The notes under the pieces were generated by a model that worked only from the letters and a program-made list of their open reading frames with translations, was not told the origin of the DNA and did not search any database. A stretch of 64,000 nt of DNA from positions 1,734,799-1,798,798 of the forward strand of contig NZ_MEIY01000001.1 of NCBI RefSeq assembly GCF_001752365.1, in the 5' to 3' direction. The stretch's first letter is position 1, and every line of letters begins with the position of its first letter. Source of the stretch: Marinobacter sp. X15-166B (GTDB taxonomy: Bacteria; Pseudomonadota; Gammaproteobacteria; Pseudomonadales; Oleiphilaceae). Shown piece after piece: positions 15,904-25,756 of this stretch. A program made the position numbers and the translations under genes.

Positions 15904-17166
15904 ATGAACCTTACTGAACTCAAGCAGAAATCTGTACCCGAACTGCTAGACATCGCGCAGGGAATGGGTCTCGACAATTTGGCTCGTTCACGCAAACAGG
16001 ATGTTATTTTCTCCATCCTGAAGAAACATGCGAAAAGCGGCGAAGACATTTACGGCGATGGTGTACTGGAGATTCTGCAGGATGGTTTCGGCTTTCTGCG
16101 GTCTGCCGATGCCTCCTATCTGGCCGGCCCTGACGATATTTACGTTTCCCCCAGCCAGATCCGCCGGTTCAACCTGCGTACCGGCGATACGGTAGCGGGC
16201 AAGATCCGGCCGCCCAAGGACGGTGAGCGCTACTTTGCCCTGTTGAAAGTCAGCGAAATCAACTTCGACAAGCCGGAAAATGCGCGCAGCAAAATCCTGT
16301 TTGAAAACCTGACTCCCTTGTTTCCCGACGAACGTCTGGGACTGGAAACCGGCAGTGGCAGTACCGAGGATCTGTCCTCGCGGGTGCTGGATCTGGTGGC
16401 GCCCATCGGTAAAGGTCAGCGTGGTCTGATTGTATCGCCGCCCAAGGCCGGTAAGACGCTGTTGATGCAAACCATCGCCCAGTCCATCACCCGCAACAAC
16501 CCGGAATGTCACGTGATGGTGTTGCTGATTGATGAGCGCCCGGAAGAAGTGACCGAAATGCAGCGCACCGTGCGTGGCGAAGTCATTGCTTCAACCTTTG
16601 ACGAACCGCCCGCGCGCCACGTCCAGGTGGCCGAGATGGTGATCGAGAAAGCCAAGCGCCTGGTGGAACACAAAAAAGACGTGGTGATCCTGCTGGACTC
16701 CATCACCCGCCTGGCCCGGGCTTACAACACCGTGATTCCGTCCTCCGGAAAAGTACTGACCGGTGGTGTCGATGCCCACGCGCTGGAAAAACCCAAGCGT
16801 TTCTTCGGTGCCGCCCGGAATGTGGAAGAGGGTGGCAGCCTGACCATTCTGGCCACCGCACTGGTTGACACCGGTTCCAAAATGGACGAAGTGATTTACG
16901 AAGAGTTTAAAGGCACCGGCAACATGGAGGTCCATCTGGACCGGCGTATTGCGGAGAAGCGGGTCTATCCGGCGATCAATATCCGCCGCTCCGGCACCCG
17001 CCGCGAAGACCTGTTGATGGCCGAAGCAGACATTCAGCGGGTCTGGATCCTGCGCAAACTGTTGCACTCCATGGACGACGACACCGCCGCGCTGGAGTTC
17101 CTGTTGGACAAACTGCGTGAAACCAAGACCAACGATGAATTCTTCCAGTCAATGAAACGCCGTTGA
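15904..17166 (+). CDS. rho: Transcription termination factor Rho
   Basis: This 420-aa hexameric RNA helicase ends transcription of untranslated RNA. The N-terminal helical domain is followed by the cold-shock-like RNA-binding domain with DGFGFLRS near residue 61. The ATPase core has [12 protein letters not shown] (Walker A) near residue 180, [10 protein letters not shown] near 206, and the conserved [15 protein letters not shown] near 261. The C-terminal [11 protein letters not shown] is also normal. Length matches the usual 419-420 aa. It follows a long leader with its own promoter. ubiD follows on the same strand after 94 bases. Confidence 0.99.
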   Translation: MNLTELKQKSVPELLDIAQGMGLDNLARSRKQDVIFSILKKHAKSGEDIYGDGVLEILQDGFGFLRSADASYLAGPDDIYVSPSQIRRFNLRTGDTVAGKIRPPKDGERYFALLKVSEINFDKPENARSKILFENLTPLFPDERLGLETGSGSTEDLSSRVLDLVAPIGKGQRGLIVSPPKAGKTLLMQTIAQSITRNNPECHVMVLLIDERPEEVTEMQRTVRGEVIASTFDEPPARHVQVAEMVIEKAKRLVEHKKDVVILLDSITRLARAYNTVIPSSGKVLTGGVDAHALEKPKRFFGAARNVEEGGSLTILATALVDTGSKMDEVIYEEFKGTGNMEVHLDRRIAEKRVYPAINIRRSGTRREDLLMAEADIQRVWILRKLLHSMDDDTAALEFLLDKLRETKTNDEFFQSMKRR

Positions 17167-17260
17167 CGCCGGACAGGGCGGGGCCGTCTTGCGGCTTCGT
17201 CCGGTCCTGCCAGCCCTTCCCTCGTAGTTGTTCCCCTGACACAGCCGACCGGGTCAATCG

Positions 17261-18754
17261 ATGAAATACAATGATTTGCGTGATTTTATTCACCAGCTTG
17301 AACAACAGGGCGAATTGATACGCATCTCCGCCGAAGTCGATCCCTATCTGGAAATGACCGAAATCTGCGACCGCACTTTGCGGGCCGGTGGTCCCGCCTT
17401 GCTGTTCGAAAATCCCAAAGGACACAGCATGCCGGTGCTGGCCAATTTATTTGGCACCCCCAAGCGGGTCGCGCTGGGCATGGGCCAGGAAGACGTTACC
17501 GCCTTGCGGGACGTGGGCAGGCTGTTGGCGTTTTTGAAGGAACCGGATCCCCCCAAAGGGTTCAAAGACGCGATCGACAAGCTGCCGCTGTTCCGTCAGG
17601 TGATGCGCATGAGCCCCAAGGTGCTCCGTTCGGCACCCTGCCAGGAGGTCGTCATTGAAAAAGACGACGTGGATTTGTACCAGATACCGATCCAGCACTG
17701 CTGGCCCGGTGACGCGGCCCCACTGGTTACCTGGCCTCTGGTGATCACCCGTGGGCCCCACAAGGAACGCCAGAATCTGGGCATCTACCGGCAGCAACTG
17801 CTGGGGCGTAACCGGCTGATCATGCGCTGGTTGAGCCACCGCGGCGGGGCGCTGGATTTTCTGGAGTGGCAGCAGACGCACCCGGGTGAGCCTTTCCCGG
17901 TGGCGGTGGCACTGGGGGCGGATCCGGCGACGATTCTGGGGGCGGTGACCCCGGTGCCTGACTCCCTGTCTGAATACGCGTTTGCCGGGTTGTTGCGGGG
18001 CTCGCGCACCGAACTGGTGCAGGCCGGGCTGAGTGATCTGCAGGTGCCGGCCAGCGCGGAAATCGTGCTCGAAGGGTTCATCTACGCGGACGATATGGCC
18101 CCCGAAGGCCCCTTCGGTGACCACACCGGCTACTACAACGAAGTGGAAGACTTCCCGGTGTTCACGGTGGAACGGATCACCCACCGCACCGCCCCCATCT
18201 ACCACAGCACCTACACCGGCCGGCCGCCCGATGAGCCGGCCATCCTGGGGGTGGCGCTCAACGAAGTGTTCATTCCGATACTGCAAAAACAGTTTCCGGA
18301 AATTGTGGATTTTTACCTGCCACCGGAAGGCTGTTCCTACCGGTTGGCGGTGGTGACCATGAAAAAACAGTACCCCGGACACGCCAAACGGGTGATGATG
18401 GGGGTGTGGTCATTTTTACGCCAGTTTATGTACACCAAGTTTGTTATTGTCACCGACGACGATATCAACGCCCGGGACTGGAACGATGTGATCTGGGCGA
18501 TTACCACCCGCATGGATCCGACCCGTGACACCACCCTGGTTGACCACACGCCCATCGATTATCTCGATTTCGCGTCCCCGGTGGCGGGGCTGGGGTCGAA
18601 AATGGGGCTGGATGCCACTAACAAGTGGCCCGGGGAAACCGATCGCGAATGGGGTGAGCCGATAGTCATGACGCCGGCCGTGCGTCAACGTGTGGACGAA
18701 CTCTGGGAGCGGCTCGGTATCGAGTTGCCAGCCGGCGCGGGGAACAATGTATGA
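17261..18754 (+). CDS. ubiD: 4-hydroxy-3-polyprenylbenzoate decarboxylase UbiD
   Basis: This 497-aa enzyme removes the carboxyl group from the polyprenyl hydroxybenzoate intermediate of ubiquinone synthesis, using prenylated FMN made by UbiX. The whole protein matches Ubi[18 protein letters not shown] at the start, a central [15 protein letters not shown] block, [12 protein letters not shown] with the catalytic acidic residues near residue 280, and [21 protein letters not shown] near 443. It overlaps the next flavoprotein gene by 4 bases (ATGA). This order is known in Pseudomonas relatives. The length is normal. Confidence 0.97.
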   Translation: MKYNDLRDFIHQLEQQGELIRISAEVDPYLEMTEICDRTLRAGGPALLFENPKGHSMPVLANLFGTPKRVALGMGQEDVTALRDVGRLLAFLKEPDPPKGFKDAIDKLPLFRQVMRMSPKVLRSAPCQEVVIEKDDVDLYQIPIQHCWPGDAAPLVTWPLVITRGPHKERQNLGIYRQQLLGRNRLIMRWLSHRGGALDFLEWQQTHPGEPFPVAVALGADPATILGAVTPVPDSLSEYAFAGLLRGSRTELVQAGLSDLQVPASAEIVLEGFIYADDMAPEGPFGDHTGYYNEVEDFPVFTVERITHRTAPIYHSTYTGRPPDEPAILGVALNEVFIPILQKQFPEIVDFYLPPEGCSYRLAVVTMKKQYPGHAKRVMMGVWSFLRQFMYTKFVIVTDDDINARDWNDVIWAITTRMDPTRDTTLVDHTPIDYLDFASPVAGLGSKMGLDATNKWPGETDREWGEPIVMTPAVRQRVDELWERLGIELPAGAGNNV

Positions 18755-19515
18755 CCGTTGAATTGGAGATCAGGCAGGTTATGGCTGCACAAAGCTACCC
18801 CCCTAGAAAAATGCGCGCACAAGTGGTGGGGGTGCTATCACTCAGCCATGACGTTTATCGAGTGGAGCTGAGTCTGTTGCACCGGCATGAGCTCAAGTTT
18901 TTTGCCGGACAGTATCTGGCTGTAGAGCTGCCCGGTGCCGGGCCGTGTTACTTTTCCATCGCCAGTGGCCCCGATGCCCCGCATCTGGAATTGCATATCC
19001 AGGCCGTGCCGGAGTCAGTGTCCGCCCGCCGAGTGATCGACACCCTGACGCCCGGGTCACAGGTGACCCTGAGTGTGCCCCACGGCAAGGCCTGTCTGCA
19101 GACGGTGCCCGACAAGCCCCTGCTGCTGGTGGTGGCCGGTACCGGTTTTGCCCAGGCCAAGAGTATGATGGATTACCTGCGCGCGAACGGTTGTCGCCAG
19201 CCCGTCACGCTGTATTGGGGCGTGCGCTGCCAGCAAGACATGTACCTGCTTTCACTGGCGCAACAATGGCAGGCAGAGTCACCGGCGTTCACTTTTGTCC
19301 CGGTGGTCGGGGATAATGCCGATAACGACTGGACCGGGCATCACGATCAGCTGGCCCATGCGGTGCTGGCGTCGGCTGTTGACTGGAGCAACGTGCGAGT
19401 GGTGGCCAGCGGGTCACCGGCCATGGTGTATACGCTGATGGACAGCCTGCTGGCAGCCGGGTTACCGGCCGCCGAGTTCCTGTCCGATGTTCTGGAGTAT
19501 GCGCCGCGCGGCTGA
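18751..19515 (+). CDS. Flavin reductase-like FNR-family oxidoreductase (Fre/AscD type)
   Basis: This 254-aa protein has the ferredoxin-NADP reductase fold: a flavin-binding barrel with [23 protein letters not shown] (split around residue 55) and an NAD-binding half with [17 protein letters not shown] near residue 127. No ferredoxin domain is attached, so it is like the NAD(P)H-flavin reductase Fre. ATG 18751 overlaps the ubiD stop; ATG 18781 is an alternative. Because it is coupled to ubiD, it may supply reduced flavin for prenyl-FMN synthesis, which is inference. Homologues are often annotated as CDP-6-deoxy-glucoseen reductase, which is probably a misnomer here. Confidence 0.85.
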   Translation: MTVELEIRQVMAAQSYPPRKMRAQVVGVLSLSHDVYRVELSLLHRHELKFFAGQYLAVELPGAGPCYFSIASGPDAPHLELHIQAVPESVSARRVIDTLTPGSQVTLSVPHGKACLQTVPDKPLLLVVAGTGFAQAKSMMDYLRANGCRQPVTLYWGVRCQQDMYLLSLAQQWQAESPAFTFVPVVGDNADNDWTGHHDQLAHAVLASAVDWSNVRVVASGSPAMVYTLMDSLLAAGLPAAEFLSDVLEYAPRG

Positions 19516-19546
19516 GTCGGCGCGGCTCTGGCCCGCAGGCTCAGGC

Positions 19547-20794
19547 TCACGCTCTGGGCATCGGCAAGTCGGGCAGGCCGCTGTCTTTGATCAATCCTTG
19601 CATCAGCAATTTGACGCTGGCCTGATCTTCCCCCATGTGCGCGTTCAGCCGGCTGAGTTCCGCGATGGCTTCCTGGCTGTGGCGCAGCCGCAGGCTGGTT
19701 TCAAAATACTCCCTGGCCTTGCCCCACAGCTCGTTCCGCAGACTGAGGCGGCCCAGCGCCAGCAGCAGCTCGGGGTTGTTGGGACGGTCCTGCAACCAGC
19801 GCTCGGCGACCATCAGCTGCTCGTCCGGCTCTGCCCCCCTGACCCGGCCGTAGAGGTTTACCAGGTCATCGTTCCAGTGATTGCGCAATACCTTGCGCAT
19901 CAGGGTCTCCGCCTGAGCTTCGTCCCCCAGTTCCGCCAGCAGGCGGGTGTATTCGTAAATGGTGTCGTCATCCCGCCGCAATACCCCGGGCAGTTCGTCC
20001 CACAATCTGGTGAACGGCGCCAGCGCCGTGGCCGGGTCGTCATACTCTGTCAACCGTTGGTGGCCCTCTGCAGCCGCGCGCTGTAGCAGGTTGCGCCAGG
20101 TAGTGCGTTCCAGTTCATCCAGTTCGGCCTTGGGAAGCAGGTCACGCTTGCGCAGCTCGGGCAGCAGGCGCGCCAGTTCGCGCCAGTCTTCCAGCCGCAG
20201 GTAAGTGGTTTTCAGTAATTTGAGCACAAACGGGTGGTGGGGCGTTTTTTTGCGCAGGCGCACCAGGGTGGCGAGCGCTTGTTCGAGGCGGTTGCCGGCC
20301 AGCTGCAATTGCGCCTGAGTAATGCCGACCGCCAGATCCGACCCGGGGGTGCTGTCAAAGGCTTTGCGCAGCAGCACGTCCACGTCGTCGTGATCGCCCG
20401 ACTCATAGGCCGCCTGAGCCGCGGCCAGATAATTGATCAGGGGCGTATCCGCATGGTTGGCCGAGGCCTCGAGCAGTTTTCGGGAGCGCGGCCAATTGCC
20501 TTCGGCCAGCGCCAGCAGTCCCTGGGTGGTCCGTTTGCGCGCCCGGCGTTCTTTACCCCGCGCCCGCCAGTGGCCCAAGACCCTGGTGCTGCGACTGATT
20601 TGGCGCAGCAGTCCGATGGTAAACATCACCACCATCACCAGCGCGATCACCAGCAGCAGCCCCACCCAGAAATTGGTTTCGATCAGGTAGTTGCCCAGGC
20701 TGATGCGCACATAGCCCAGGTCGTATTGCAGGCCAAAGCTCAAGGCGGTGCCGAGCAGCAGGGCCACCAGAATGATCAGCAGCACGCGGATCAT
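19547..20794 (-). CDS. hemY: HemY-type TPR membrane protein
   Basis: This 415-aa protein has two N-terminal membrane helices (residues ~2-22 and ~40-62) followed by a basic stretch and TPR-like helical repeats over ~95-400. It is the proteobacterial HemY of the hemCDXY operon, not the protoporphyrinogen oxidase of the same name. Its exact role is unsettled; a scaffold for haem-pathway enzymes at the membrane has been suggested. ATG 20794 overlaps the hemX stop by 4 bases. It is the last gene of the operon and faces the flavin-reductase gene. Confidence 0.92.
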   Translation of the reverse strand: MIRVLLIILVALLLGTALSFGLQYDLGYVRISLGNYLIETNFWVGLLLVIALVMVVMFTIGLLRQISRSTRVLGHWRARGKERRARKRTTQGLLALAEGNWPRSRKLLEASANHADTPLINYLAAAQAAYESGDHDDVDVLLRKAFDSTPGSDLAVGITQAQLQLAGNRLEQALATLVRLRKKTPHHPFVLKLLKTTYLRLEDWRELARLLPELRKRDLLPKAELDELERTTWRNLLQRAAAEGHQRLTEYDDPATALAPFTRLWDELPGVLRRDDDTIYEYTRLLAELGDEAQAETLMRKVLRNHWNDDLVNLYGRVRGAEPDEQLMVAERWLQDRPNNPELLLALGRLSLRNELWGKAREYFETSLRLRHSQEAIAELSRLNAHMGEDQASVKLLMQGLIKDSGLPDLPMPRA

Positions 20795-21912
20795 GGCCGC
20801 TCACCCTCATCGCTGGCGTTGCTGCTGTCCGCGTCGGCCGGGGGTGGGTTACCGCCGGCCAGGCGTGCTTTCAGCAAGGTCAGTGACTGGCTGATGTCGG
20901 GAAGCTCCGGATCGACCGCACGGCTGGCCAGATCCGCCAGAGTGGCCTGCAGTGCTTGAATGCGGCTGTCGCTGCCGTCGTACCATTGGCTCAGCGCGGC
21001 CTGCGCTTTCGCCAGGGCGCGGTCGTACAGGGGCTGGTTGGCGCGCAGCACGGCCGCTTCCGCCTGCTCCAGCATCAGCTGCATATTGAGGCGGGCGTAG
21101 GCGCTTTGATCAGGGGATAACAAGGGCTTGGCCGGCTCATCCAGGCGGCGCACCACCACGACGTTCTGCAGGGTGTGCTTGAACTGCGACCAGGCACTGG
21201 TGATCGTGTCGGCGGCTTCCGCCAGCGGCTCGTTGCCCGGGGCGGTGCTGACAAAGCCCGGGGCGCGCTCGTGAATCAGCGCCTCTTCGGTAATCGCATG
21301 GACCTCTTCGATCGCCGCTTCCAGACTCAGGTAAAGCCCGGTGCGGTCCACGTCAGCGACTGCTTTCAGGGCGAGAATGTCCTTGGCCAGTTGTTTGCGG
21401 ACGGGGAATACGCCGACGTCGTCGGTCTCCACCAGCACCTGATCCGCAGCCTGCAAGGCCGCTAAAGTGCCGCCTATGTCTTTTTCCACCGACAAGCGCT
21501 GGTTGGCAACGCGGATCAGGTATTCCGCTTCGGCCAGCAGCCAGTCGGTGCGCGAGCGGTTCCCGGCTTCCAGCAGTTCGCGGGCAGTGTGCTCGATTTG
21601 CCGTTGCTGGTCATTCAGCTGTTGCCGCTGGTTTGCCAGCGCCTGCTCCAGGCTGCGCAGGCGCTCATTGCGGTCGCTGCCAGAGTGGTTGAGCTGTTGC
21701 TCCAGCCGGGTGGTATCCTGCTGCAGGTGGGCCAGGGTCTGGTCGAGGGATTGTCGGCTTTGCCACTGCTGCCAGTTCCACAATGCCAGAACAATGGTCA
21801 GGACCAGGATCACCCCTATGGCAACCCACAGCGGCCAGAGTCGGCGGGCGGAAGCCGCGGGGGGCGTTACCGTCACCGGTAGTTGTGAATTGGAATCTGT
21901 GGAATCAGTCAC
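20791..21912 (-). CDS. hemX: HemX-like membrane protein
   Basis: This protein of about 373 aa has one N-terminal membrane helix (LWPLWVAIGVILVLTIVLAL, about residues 25-44) and a long coiled coil (~55-120). The rest is helical and periplasmic, ending in a low-complexity tail. It is the HemX found between hemD and hemY. It is often labelled uroporphyrinogen methyltransferase but lacks the SAM-binding motifs. GTG 21912 overlaps the hemD stop in a GTGA junction and has AAAGG at a good distance. ATG 21918 is in frame but leaves no space for that site. The role is unknown and may concern haem precursor handling at the membrane. Confidence 0.9.
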   Translation of the reverse strand: MTDSTDSNSQLPVTVTPPAASARRLWPLWVAIGVILVLTIVLALWNWQQWQSRQSLDQTLAHLQQDTTRLEQQLNHSGSDRNERLRSLEQALANQRQQLNDQQRQIEHTARELLEAGNRSRTDWLLAEAEYLIRVANQRLSVEKDIGGTLAALQAADQVLVETDDVGVFPVRKQLAKDILALKAVADVDRTGLYLSLEAAIEEVHAITEEALIHERAPGFVSTAPGNEPLAEAADTITSAWSQFKHTLQNVVVVRRLDEPAKPLLSPDQSAYARLNMQLMLEQAEAAVLRANQPLYDRALAKAQAALSQWYDGSDSRIQALQATLADLASRAVDPELPDISQSLTLLKARLAGGNPPPADADSSNASDEGERP

Positions 21913-22658
21913 GGGCATCCTTTCTGGGCCAATCGTTGGGCAACCGCAGCCACCACCTCCGGGTCGGTGAGGCTGGCGGGAATACACACGTTGGTGTAAC
22001 CGGCGCTTGCCGCCAGCTCCGCGACGCGTTGCACCGGCAGCACCAGCAGTTGTTGTTTTAGATTATGGCCGCTAATCCGGTTTAGCGCGATGAAATTGTT
22101 CAATGTTTCGGCGGATAACGCAATGATTGCGTCGGGCGCGAAGTCGCCCAGCGCCTGTTGCAGCTGCTGGGGCGAGTAATCCGGCGCCTGCCGCCGGTAA
22201 ATGGGCATGGCGGTCACCTCGGCGCCACGGGCGAGCAGGGTCTCCCGCAGCAGTTCGCGGCCCGACTCCCCTCGGGCAATCAGGACCCGCTCGCCGCGGA
22301 TGTTGTTCAGCACTGGAAGCCGCAACAGATCCTCGCTGCTGACCCCCTGGGGGGGCCATTGCGGCGACAGGCCGGCGTCCGCCAAGACTTTAGCGGTACC
22401 CGCCCCGACACCGTACCAGTTCAGACCCTGTGGCAACTGTGGCCACCAGGTGTCGATCAGGGCGAGCAGTAACTCCGCAGCGTAGGGGCTGACGGCAACC
22501 ACGTGCTGAAACCGGTCCAGATTCTGGATGAGGGTCCGTTGCGCCGGAGTTTCCGGCAAGGGCGCACGCTCGAGCATGGGCAGGGCCCGGGCGTCCGCCC
22601 CGGCGTTGCGAAAGCACTGTGCCAGTCGACTGGCCTCCGGCTCCGGCCGGCACACCAA
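21909..22658 (-). CDS. hemD: Uroporphyrinogen-III synthase HemD
   Basis: This enzyme closes and flips hydroxymethylbilane to uroporphyrinogen III. Two similar lobes are seen, with VVAVSPYAAELLL near residue 50, RVLIARGESGRELL near 120, and an ALSAETLNNFI strand near 180. The start is uncertain. The first standard start is TTG 22658 without a ribosome site. The family's first strand (RRILVCRPEPE) begins a few codons earlier and would need the CTG at 22676. No ATG, GTG or TTG occurs upstream in this frame near the hemC end. hemC stops at 22685 in another frame, so coupling by reinitiation is likely. Confidence 0.92.
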   Translation of the reverse strand: MVCRPEPEASRLAQCFRNAGADARALPMLERAPLPETPAQRTLIQNLDRFQHVVAVSPYAAELLLALIDTWWPQLPQGLNWYGVGAGTAKVLADAGLSPQWPPQGVSSEDLLRLPVLNNIRGERVLIARGESGRELLRETLLARGAEVTAMPIYRRQAPDYSPQQLQQALGDFAPDAIIALSAETLNNFIALNRISGHNLKQQLLVLPVQRVAELAASAGYTNVCIPASLTDPEVVAAVAQRLAQKGCP

Positions 22659-22684
22659 TATGCGGCGACCGGCCAGGGGGGTAC

Positions 22685-23626
22685 TTACTCGACGGAGCGA
22701 CCATAGATCTCGGCCAGCACACGGCCGGCGCCCAGCGCCAGCAAGTCTTCCGCCAGTTCAATACCGAGCCGCTCCGCCTCCTCCCGGGGGGCCCGGCCCT
22801 CAACCCGGAAGATCTCGGTGCCGTCGACCGAACCCACCAGACCGCGCAGCCAGAGGGTGTGCTCGTCTTCCAGCTCCGCGTAAGCCGCGATGGGCACCTG
22901 ACAGCCCCCCTCAAGCCGGCGGTTGAGGGCGCGCTCGGCGGTCACCCGGTCGGCGGAGTCGGCATGACTCAGGGGCTTGAGCAGATCGTGCAGCTCGGTA
23001 TCGTCCAGGCGGCATTCGATACCGATGGCGCCCTGGCCAACCGCCGGCAGGGACATGGTGTGGGAGATGGTGGAGCGGATGCGGTCCTCAAAGCCGAGGC
23101 GGATCAACCCGGCAGTAGCCAGGATGATGGCGTCGTATTCGCCGGCGTCCAGTTTGGCCAGCCGGGTGTTGACGTTGCCACGCAGGGTGCGAATTTGCAG
23201 ATCGGGGCGATTCGCGCGCAACTGGCATTCGCGCCGCATACTGGATGTGCCCACCACGGCGCCCTCGGGCAAGGCGTCGATGGATTCGAAGGTGTTGCTG
23301 ACGAACGCGTCGGTGGGGTCCTCACGCTCACAGATGGCGACCAGCCCAAGCCCCTCGGGCAGCACCATGGGCACGTCTTTCATCGAGTGCACCGCCAGGT
23401 CGGCACGCCCGTCCAGCATGGCTTCTTCAAGCTCCTTGACGAACAGCCCCTTGCCGCCGACCTTTGCCAAAGGCACATCCAGAATTTTGTCGCCTTGGGT
23501 GGTGATGCCCAGCAGCTCGACCTTGATATGACTGTGCAGCCGCTCCAGCTCGGACTTGATGAACTCGGCTTGCCACAGCGCGAGGGCGCTGTTGCGGGTT
23601 GCGATGCGAAGGGTACGTTGTGACAT
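22685..23626 (-). CDS. hemC: Porphobilinogen deaminase HemC
   Basis: This 313-aa enzyme joins four porphobilinogens into hydroxymethylbilane. It begins with [16 protein letters not shown] and has [11 protein letters not shown] near residue 84, [21 protein letters not shown] near 130 (split here), and the cofactor-attachment cysteine Cys242 in LEGGCQVP. Length is normal. It is first in hemC-hemD-hemX-hemY and lies 146 bases after the algR stop on the same strand, as in Pseudomonas. The spacer has a GC-rich segment but no convincing promoter or terminator that I can name. Confidence 0.98.
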   Translation of the reverse strand: MSQRTLRIATRNSALALWQAEFIKSELERLHSHIKVELLGITTQGDKILDVPLAKVGGKGLFVKELEEAMLDGRADLAVHSMKDVPMVLPEGLGLVAICEREDPTDAFVSNTFESIDALPEGAVVGTSSMRRECQLRANRPDLQIRTLRGNVNTRLAKLDAGEYDAIILATAGLIRLGFEDRIRSTISHTMSLPAVGQGAIGIECRLDDTELHDLLKPLSHADSADRVTAERALNRRLEGGCQVPIAAYAELEDEHTLWLRGLVGSVDGTEIFRVEGRAPREEAERLGIELAEDLLALGAGRVLAEIYGRSVE

Positions 23627-23772
23627 AGTGATGTTGTCTGCCAGATAGGTAAAAAGTGTGCCTTAAGGGTAACGCTTTACCACACCAATGTCCCGTTCAA
23701 GGGGTGAGTCCCGGCTGGTCAGTTCGTCAACCTGCCGAGTGTCTGCGAGCCTCACTCCCCAGGGGGGGCACG

Positions 23773-24528
23773 CTAGCCGGGCAGGTGTTCCTGCAACCAT
23801 TGGCGCACCCGGCTGACGTGGCGGCGGCTGACCGCCAGTGCCACTGGCTGGTCACGTAGGTTAAGCTGCCAGTGGCCTTCCGCCGTGCGACTCAGGCCCT
23901 GAATATGATCGACGCCCACCAGCGTGTTGCGATGGATGCGCAGCAGGGTATCGGCAAACGCTGCCTCCAGTTCCTTGAGGGTGTAGTCGGTGATGGTTTC
24001 ACCCCTGGAGTGATGCAGAGTGACGTACTTCTGGTCGGCGGCACAGTAACGCACCTCGGCCATGTCGATCAGTTCGGTGCCGCGGTGGGTTTTCACCGCC
24101 AACTGTCCGGGCGAGGCCTGTTCGCGCACTTGCAGGGCCTGCAACTGTACCCGGTTGACGCGCCCTGCCCGGGCGAGCGCGGCGCTGAGAGTCTCCTTGC
24201 GTACCGGTTTCATCAGATACGCCACCGCCTGCACTTCAAAGGCGGTGATGGCGTAGTGGTCGAACGCGGTACAGAAAATAATGGCCGGGGGATTGCTGAG
24301 GGATTGCAGCTGCATCGCTGCGTCCATACCGTCCATACCCGGCATGCGGATGTCGAGCAGCACGATGTCGGCGGGGTGCGCGGCAACCGCGCTCAACACT
24401 TCGTGGCCGTCGGCGGCCTCGGCGGACACCCGGTACCCGGGAATGGTTTCAACCAGCCGGCGAATGCGCTCCCGCGCCAGCGGCTCGTCGTCGGCAATCA
24501 CCACATGTTGGAAGCTGGAGTGTGTCAT
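23773..24528 (-). CDS. algR: LytTR-family response regulator, AlgR type
   Basis: This 251-aa protein has a receiver domain with acidic residues Asp13-Asp14 and the phospho-acceptor Asp59 (VLLDIRMPGMDG). A C-terminal LytTR DNA-binding domain follows at about 145-248 (AVKTHRGTELIDMAEV and a final HVSRVRQWLQEHL). In Pseudomonas AlgR controls alginate, type IV pili and other surface traits together with AlgZ/FimS. Here the start ATG overlaps the algZ stop by 4 bases and hemC follows, the same order as in Pseudomonas. The target genes in this organism cannot be inferred from the window. Confidence 0.93.
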   Translation of the reverse strand: MTHSSFQHVVIADDEPLARERIRRLVETIPGYRVSAEAADGHEVLSAVAAHPADIVLLDIRMPGMDGMDAAMQLQSLSNPPAIIFCTAFDHYAITAFEVQAVAYLMKPVRKETLSAALARAGRVNRVQLQALQVREQASPGQLAVKTHRGTELIDMAEVRYCAADQKYVTLHHSRGETITDYTLKELEAAFADTLLRIHRNTLVGVDHIQGLSRTAEGHWQLNLRDQPVALAVSRRHVSRVRQWLQEHLPG

Positions 24529-25616
24529 GTCAGTGGCTCTGTCAGTGGTTGGGTAGCTTGGGGCAACGTGCGCCAGGGCAACCTCAGGGTCACCGTGTAA
24601 ATGTCGTTCTGCTGGCTGTGTTTAAGCACCGCCGGCTCGCCGAACAGCGCCTGCAGGCGCGCTTGGGTGTTGTCCAGCGCGATCCGGTTGCCTTGGTGCG
24701 CAGCCGCGCCACTGTCGGGGCGGGGATTTTGCACCATGAGGTAAACGAAATACTGATTGCGGTACACCCTGATGGTTACGGTGCCTCCGCCCGGTCGTGG
24801 CTGAATCCCGTGGTAAATGGCGTTTTCCAGCAGGGGCTGCAGGGTCAGCGGCGGTATGGCTTGCTGCTCGAGGCCGCTGGCCAGATCCCAGACGACCTGC
24901 AAGCGAGGCCCCAGGCGCAGGGTTTCGATGGTCAGATAGCGCCGGCACAGGGACAGCTCATCCTGCAGCGGGATCAACCGGTTCTGGGTGCGCAGGCTGG
25001 CGCGAAACAGTTCCGACAGGTCCACGACCGCCTCTTCGGCCTGTTCCGGGCGGGTTGCTATCAGGCTGGCGATGGTGTTCATGCTGTTGAACAGAAAGTG
25101 AGGCTGGATCCGGGCCTGCAACGCCGTCAGGCGGGACTGCATTTCGGCCTGACGCTGCAGCTGGTGTTGATGTTGCAGATAAAAATAGCGCAGCACCATG
25201 AGAGTAATGAGCAGCGCCGCCAGCAATTTTTTACCGATGGCCATCCAGCTGCTCAGCCCCGGTTCGGGGTGCAGGACCTTGTCGGCGAACACGCTGAATA
25301 CAAACACGTCAGCCACCACCAGCAAGGCAACCAGCGCGCTGGTTTTGGCGGTTGAAAACTGCTTTAACCAGTTGCGCAGCACGCAGACCAGGGCCGCACT
25401 GGTGAGCAGGGTCCACTGGACAAACAGGGACAGCAGGCCGAAATAGCTCCAGTCGATCCATTGCTGGTGTGCCTGCACCACCGCCAGCAGAAACACCGTC
25501 AGTTCACTGGTTACCAGCAGCATGAACACCGCCCGCACCCGGCACAGATCCGGTATGAAAAAGTCATCGCTTTGCGCGGATGAAACATCCGGTCGGCGCA
25601 GGGGTTTACGGGCCAT
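24525..25616 (-). CDS. algZ: Sensor histidine kinase of the LytS/AlgZ (FimS) type
   Basis: This 363-aa membrane kinase has four or so membrane helices in residues ~28-145. A linker and a HisK_5 phospho-acceptor block follow with RIQPHFLFNSMNTI, whose histidine is near residue 193. The ATP-binding domain has LLENAIYHGIQPRPGGGTV near residue 285 and is shorter than in classic kinases. Such proteins pair with LytTR regulators, and algR follows with a 4-base overlap. It diverges from argH. In Pseudomonas the homologue FimS may act more as a phosphatase, which the sequence cannot settle here. Confidence 0.9.
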   Translation of the reverse strand: MARKPLRRPDVSSAQSDDFFIPDLCRVRAVFMLLVTSELTVFLLAVVQAHQQWIDWSYFGLLSLFVQWTLLTSAALVCVLRNWLKQFSTAKTSALVALLVVADVFVFSVFADKVLHPEPGLSSWMAIGKKLLAALLITLMVLRYFYLQHQHQLQRQAEMQSRLTALQARIQPHFLFNSMNTIASLIATRPEQAEEAVVDLSELFRASLRTQNRLIPLQDELSLCRRYLTIETLRLGPRLQVVWDLASGLEQQAIPPLTLQPLLENAIYHGIQPRPGGGTVTIRVYRNQYFVYLMVQNPRPDSGAAAHQGNRIALDNTQARLQALFGEPAVLKHSQQNDIYTVTLRLPWRTLPQATQPLTEPLT

Positions 25617-25656
25617 AGTATCCTCAGGATAAAAACGGGTGGGCCGGGGATGAGGG

Positions 25657-25665
25657 TGCTATAAT
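25657..25665 (+). promoter_or_regulatory. Predicted extended -10 promoter for argH
   Basis: TGCTATAAT (25657-25665) is a perfect -10 with TG extension, about 92 bases upstream of the argH ATG at 25757. No clear -35 box is present. The position in the algZ/argH divergent spacer fits a leader of about 85 bases. Confidence 0.55.
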
Positions 25666-25756
25666 GCGCCCATTTCGTCCAGTTCAGGCGTCACAATCAA
25701 CACAATCCACTACGTCCTGCCGCGAACCGCAGGGCAGTCAGCAGGAAAGACAGACC

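Noticed and set aside
15657..15917. An 86-codon frame covering the rho leader.
   Set aside because: It begins before the predicted transcript start, overlaps the rho start in another frame and lacks a ribosome site. The region is better read as promoter and leader.
17167..17260. Intrinsic terminator after rho.
   Set aside because: CCGGAC and GTCCGG can pair, but the loop is long and no T run follows, so I did not list it.
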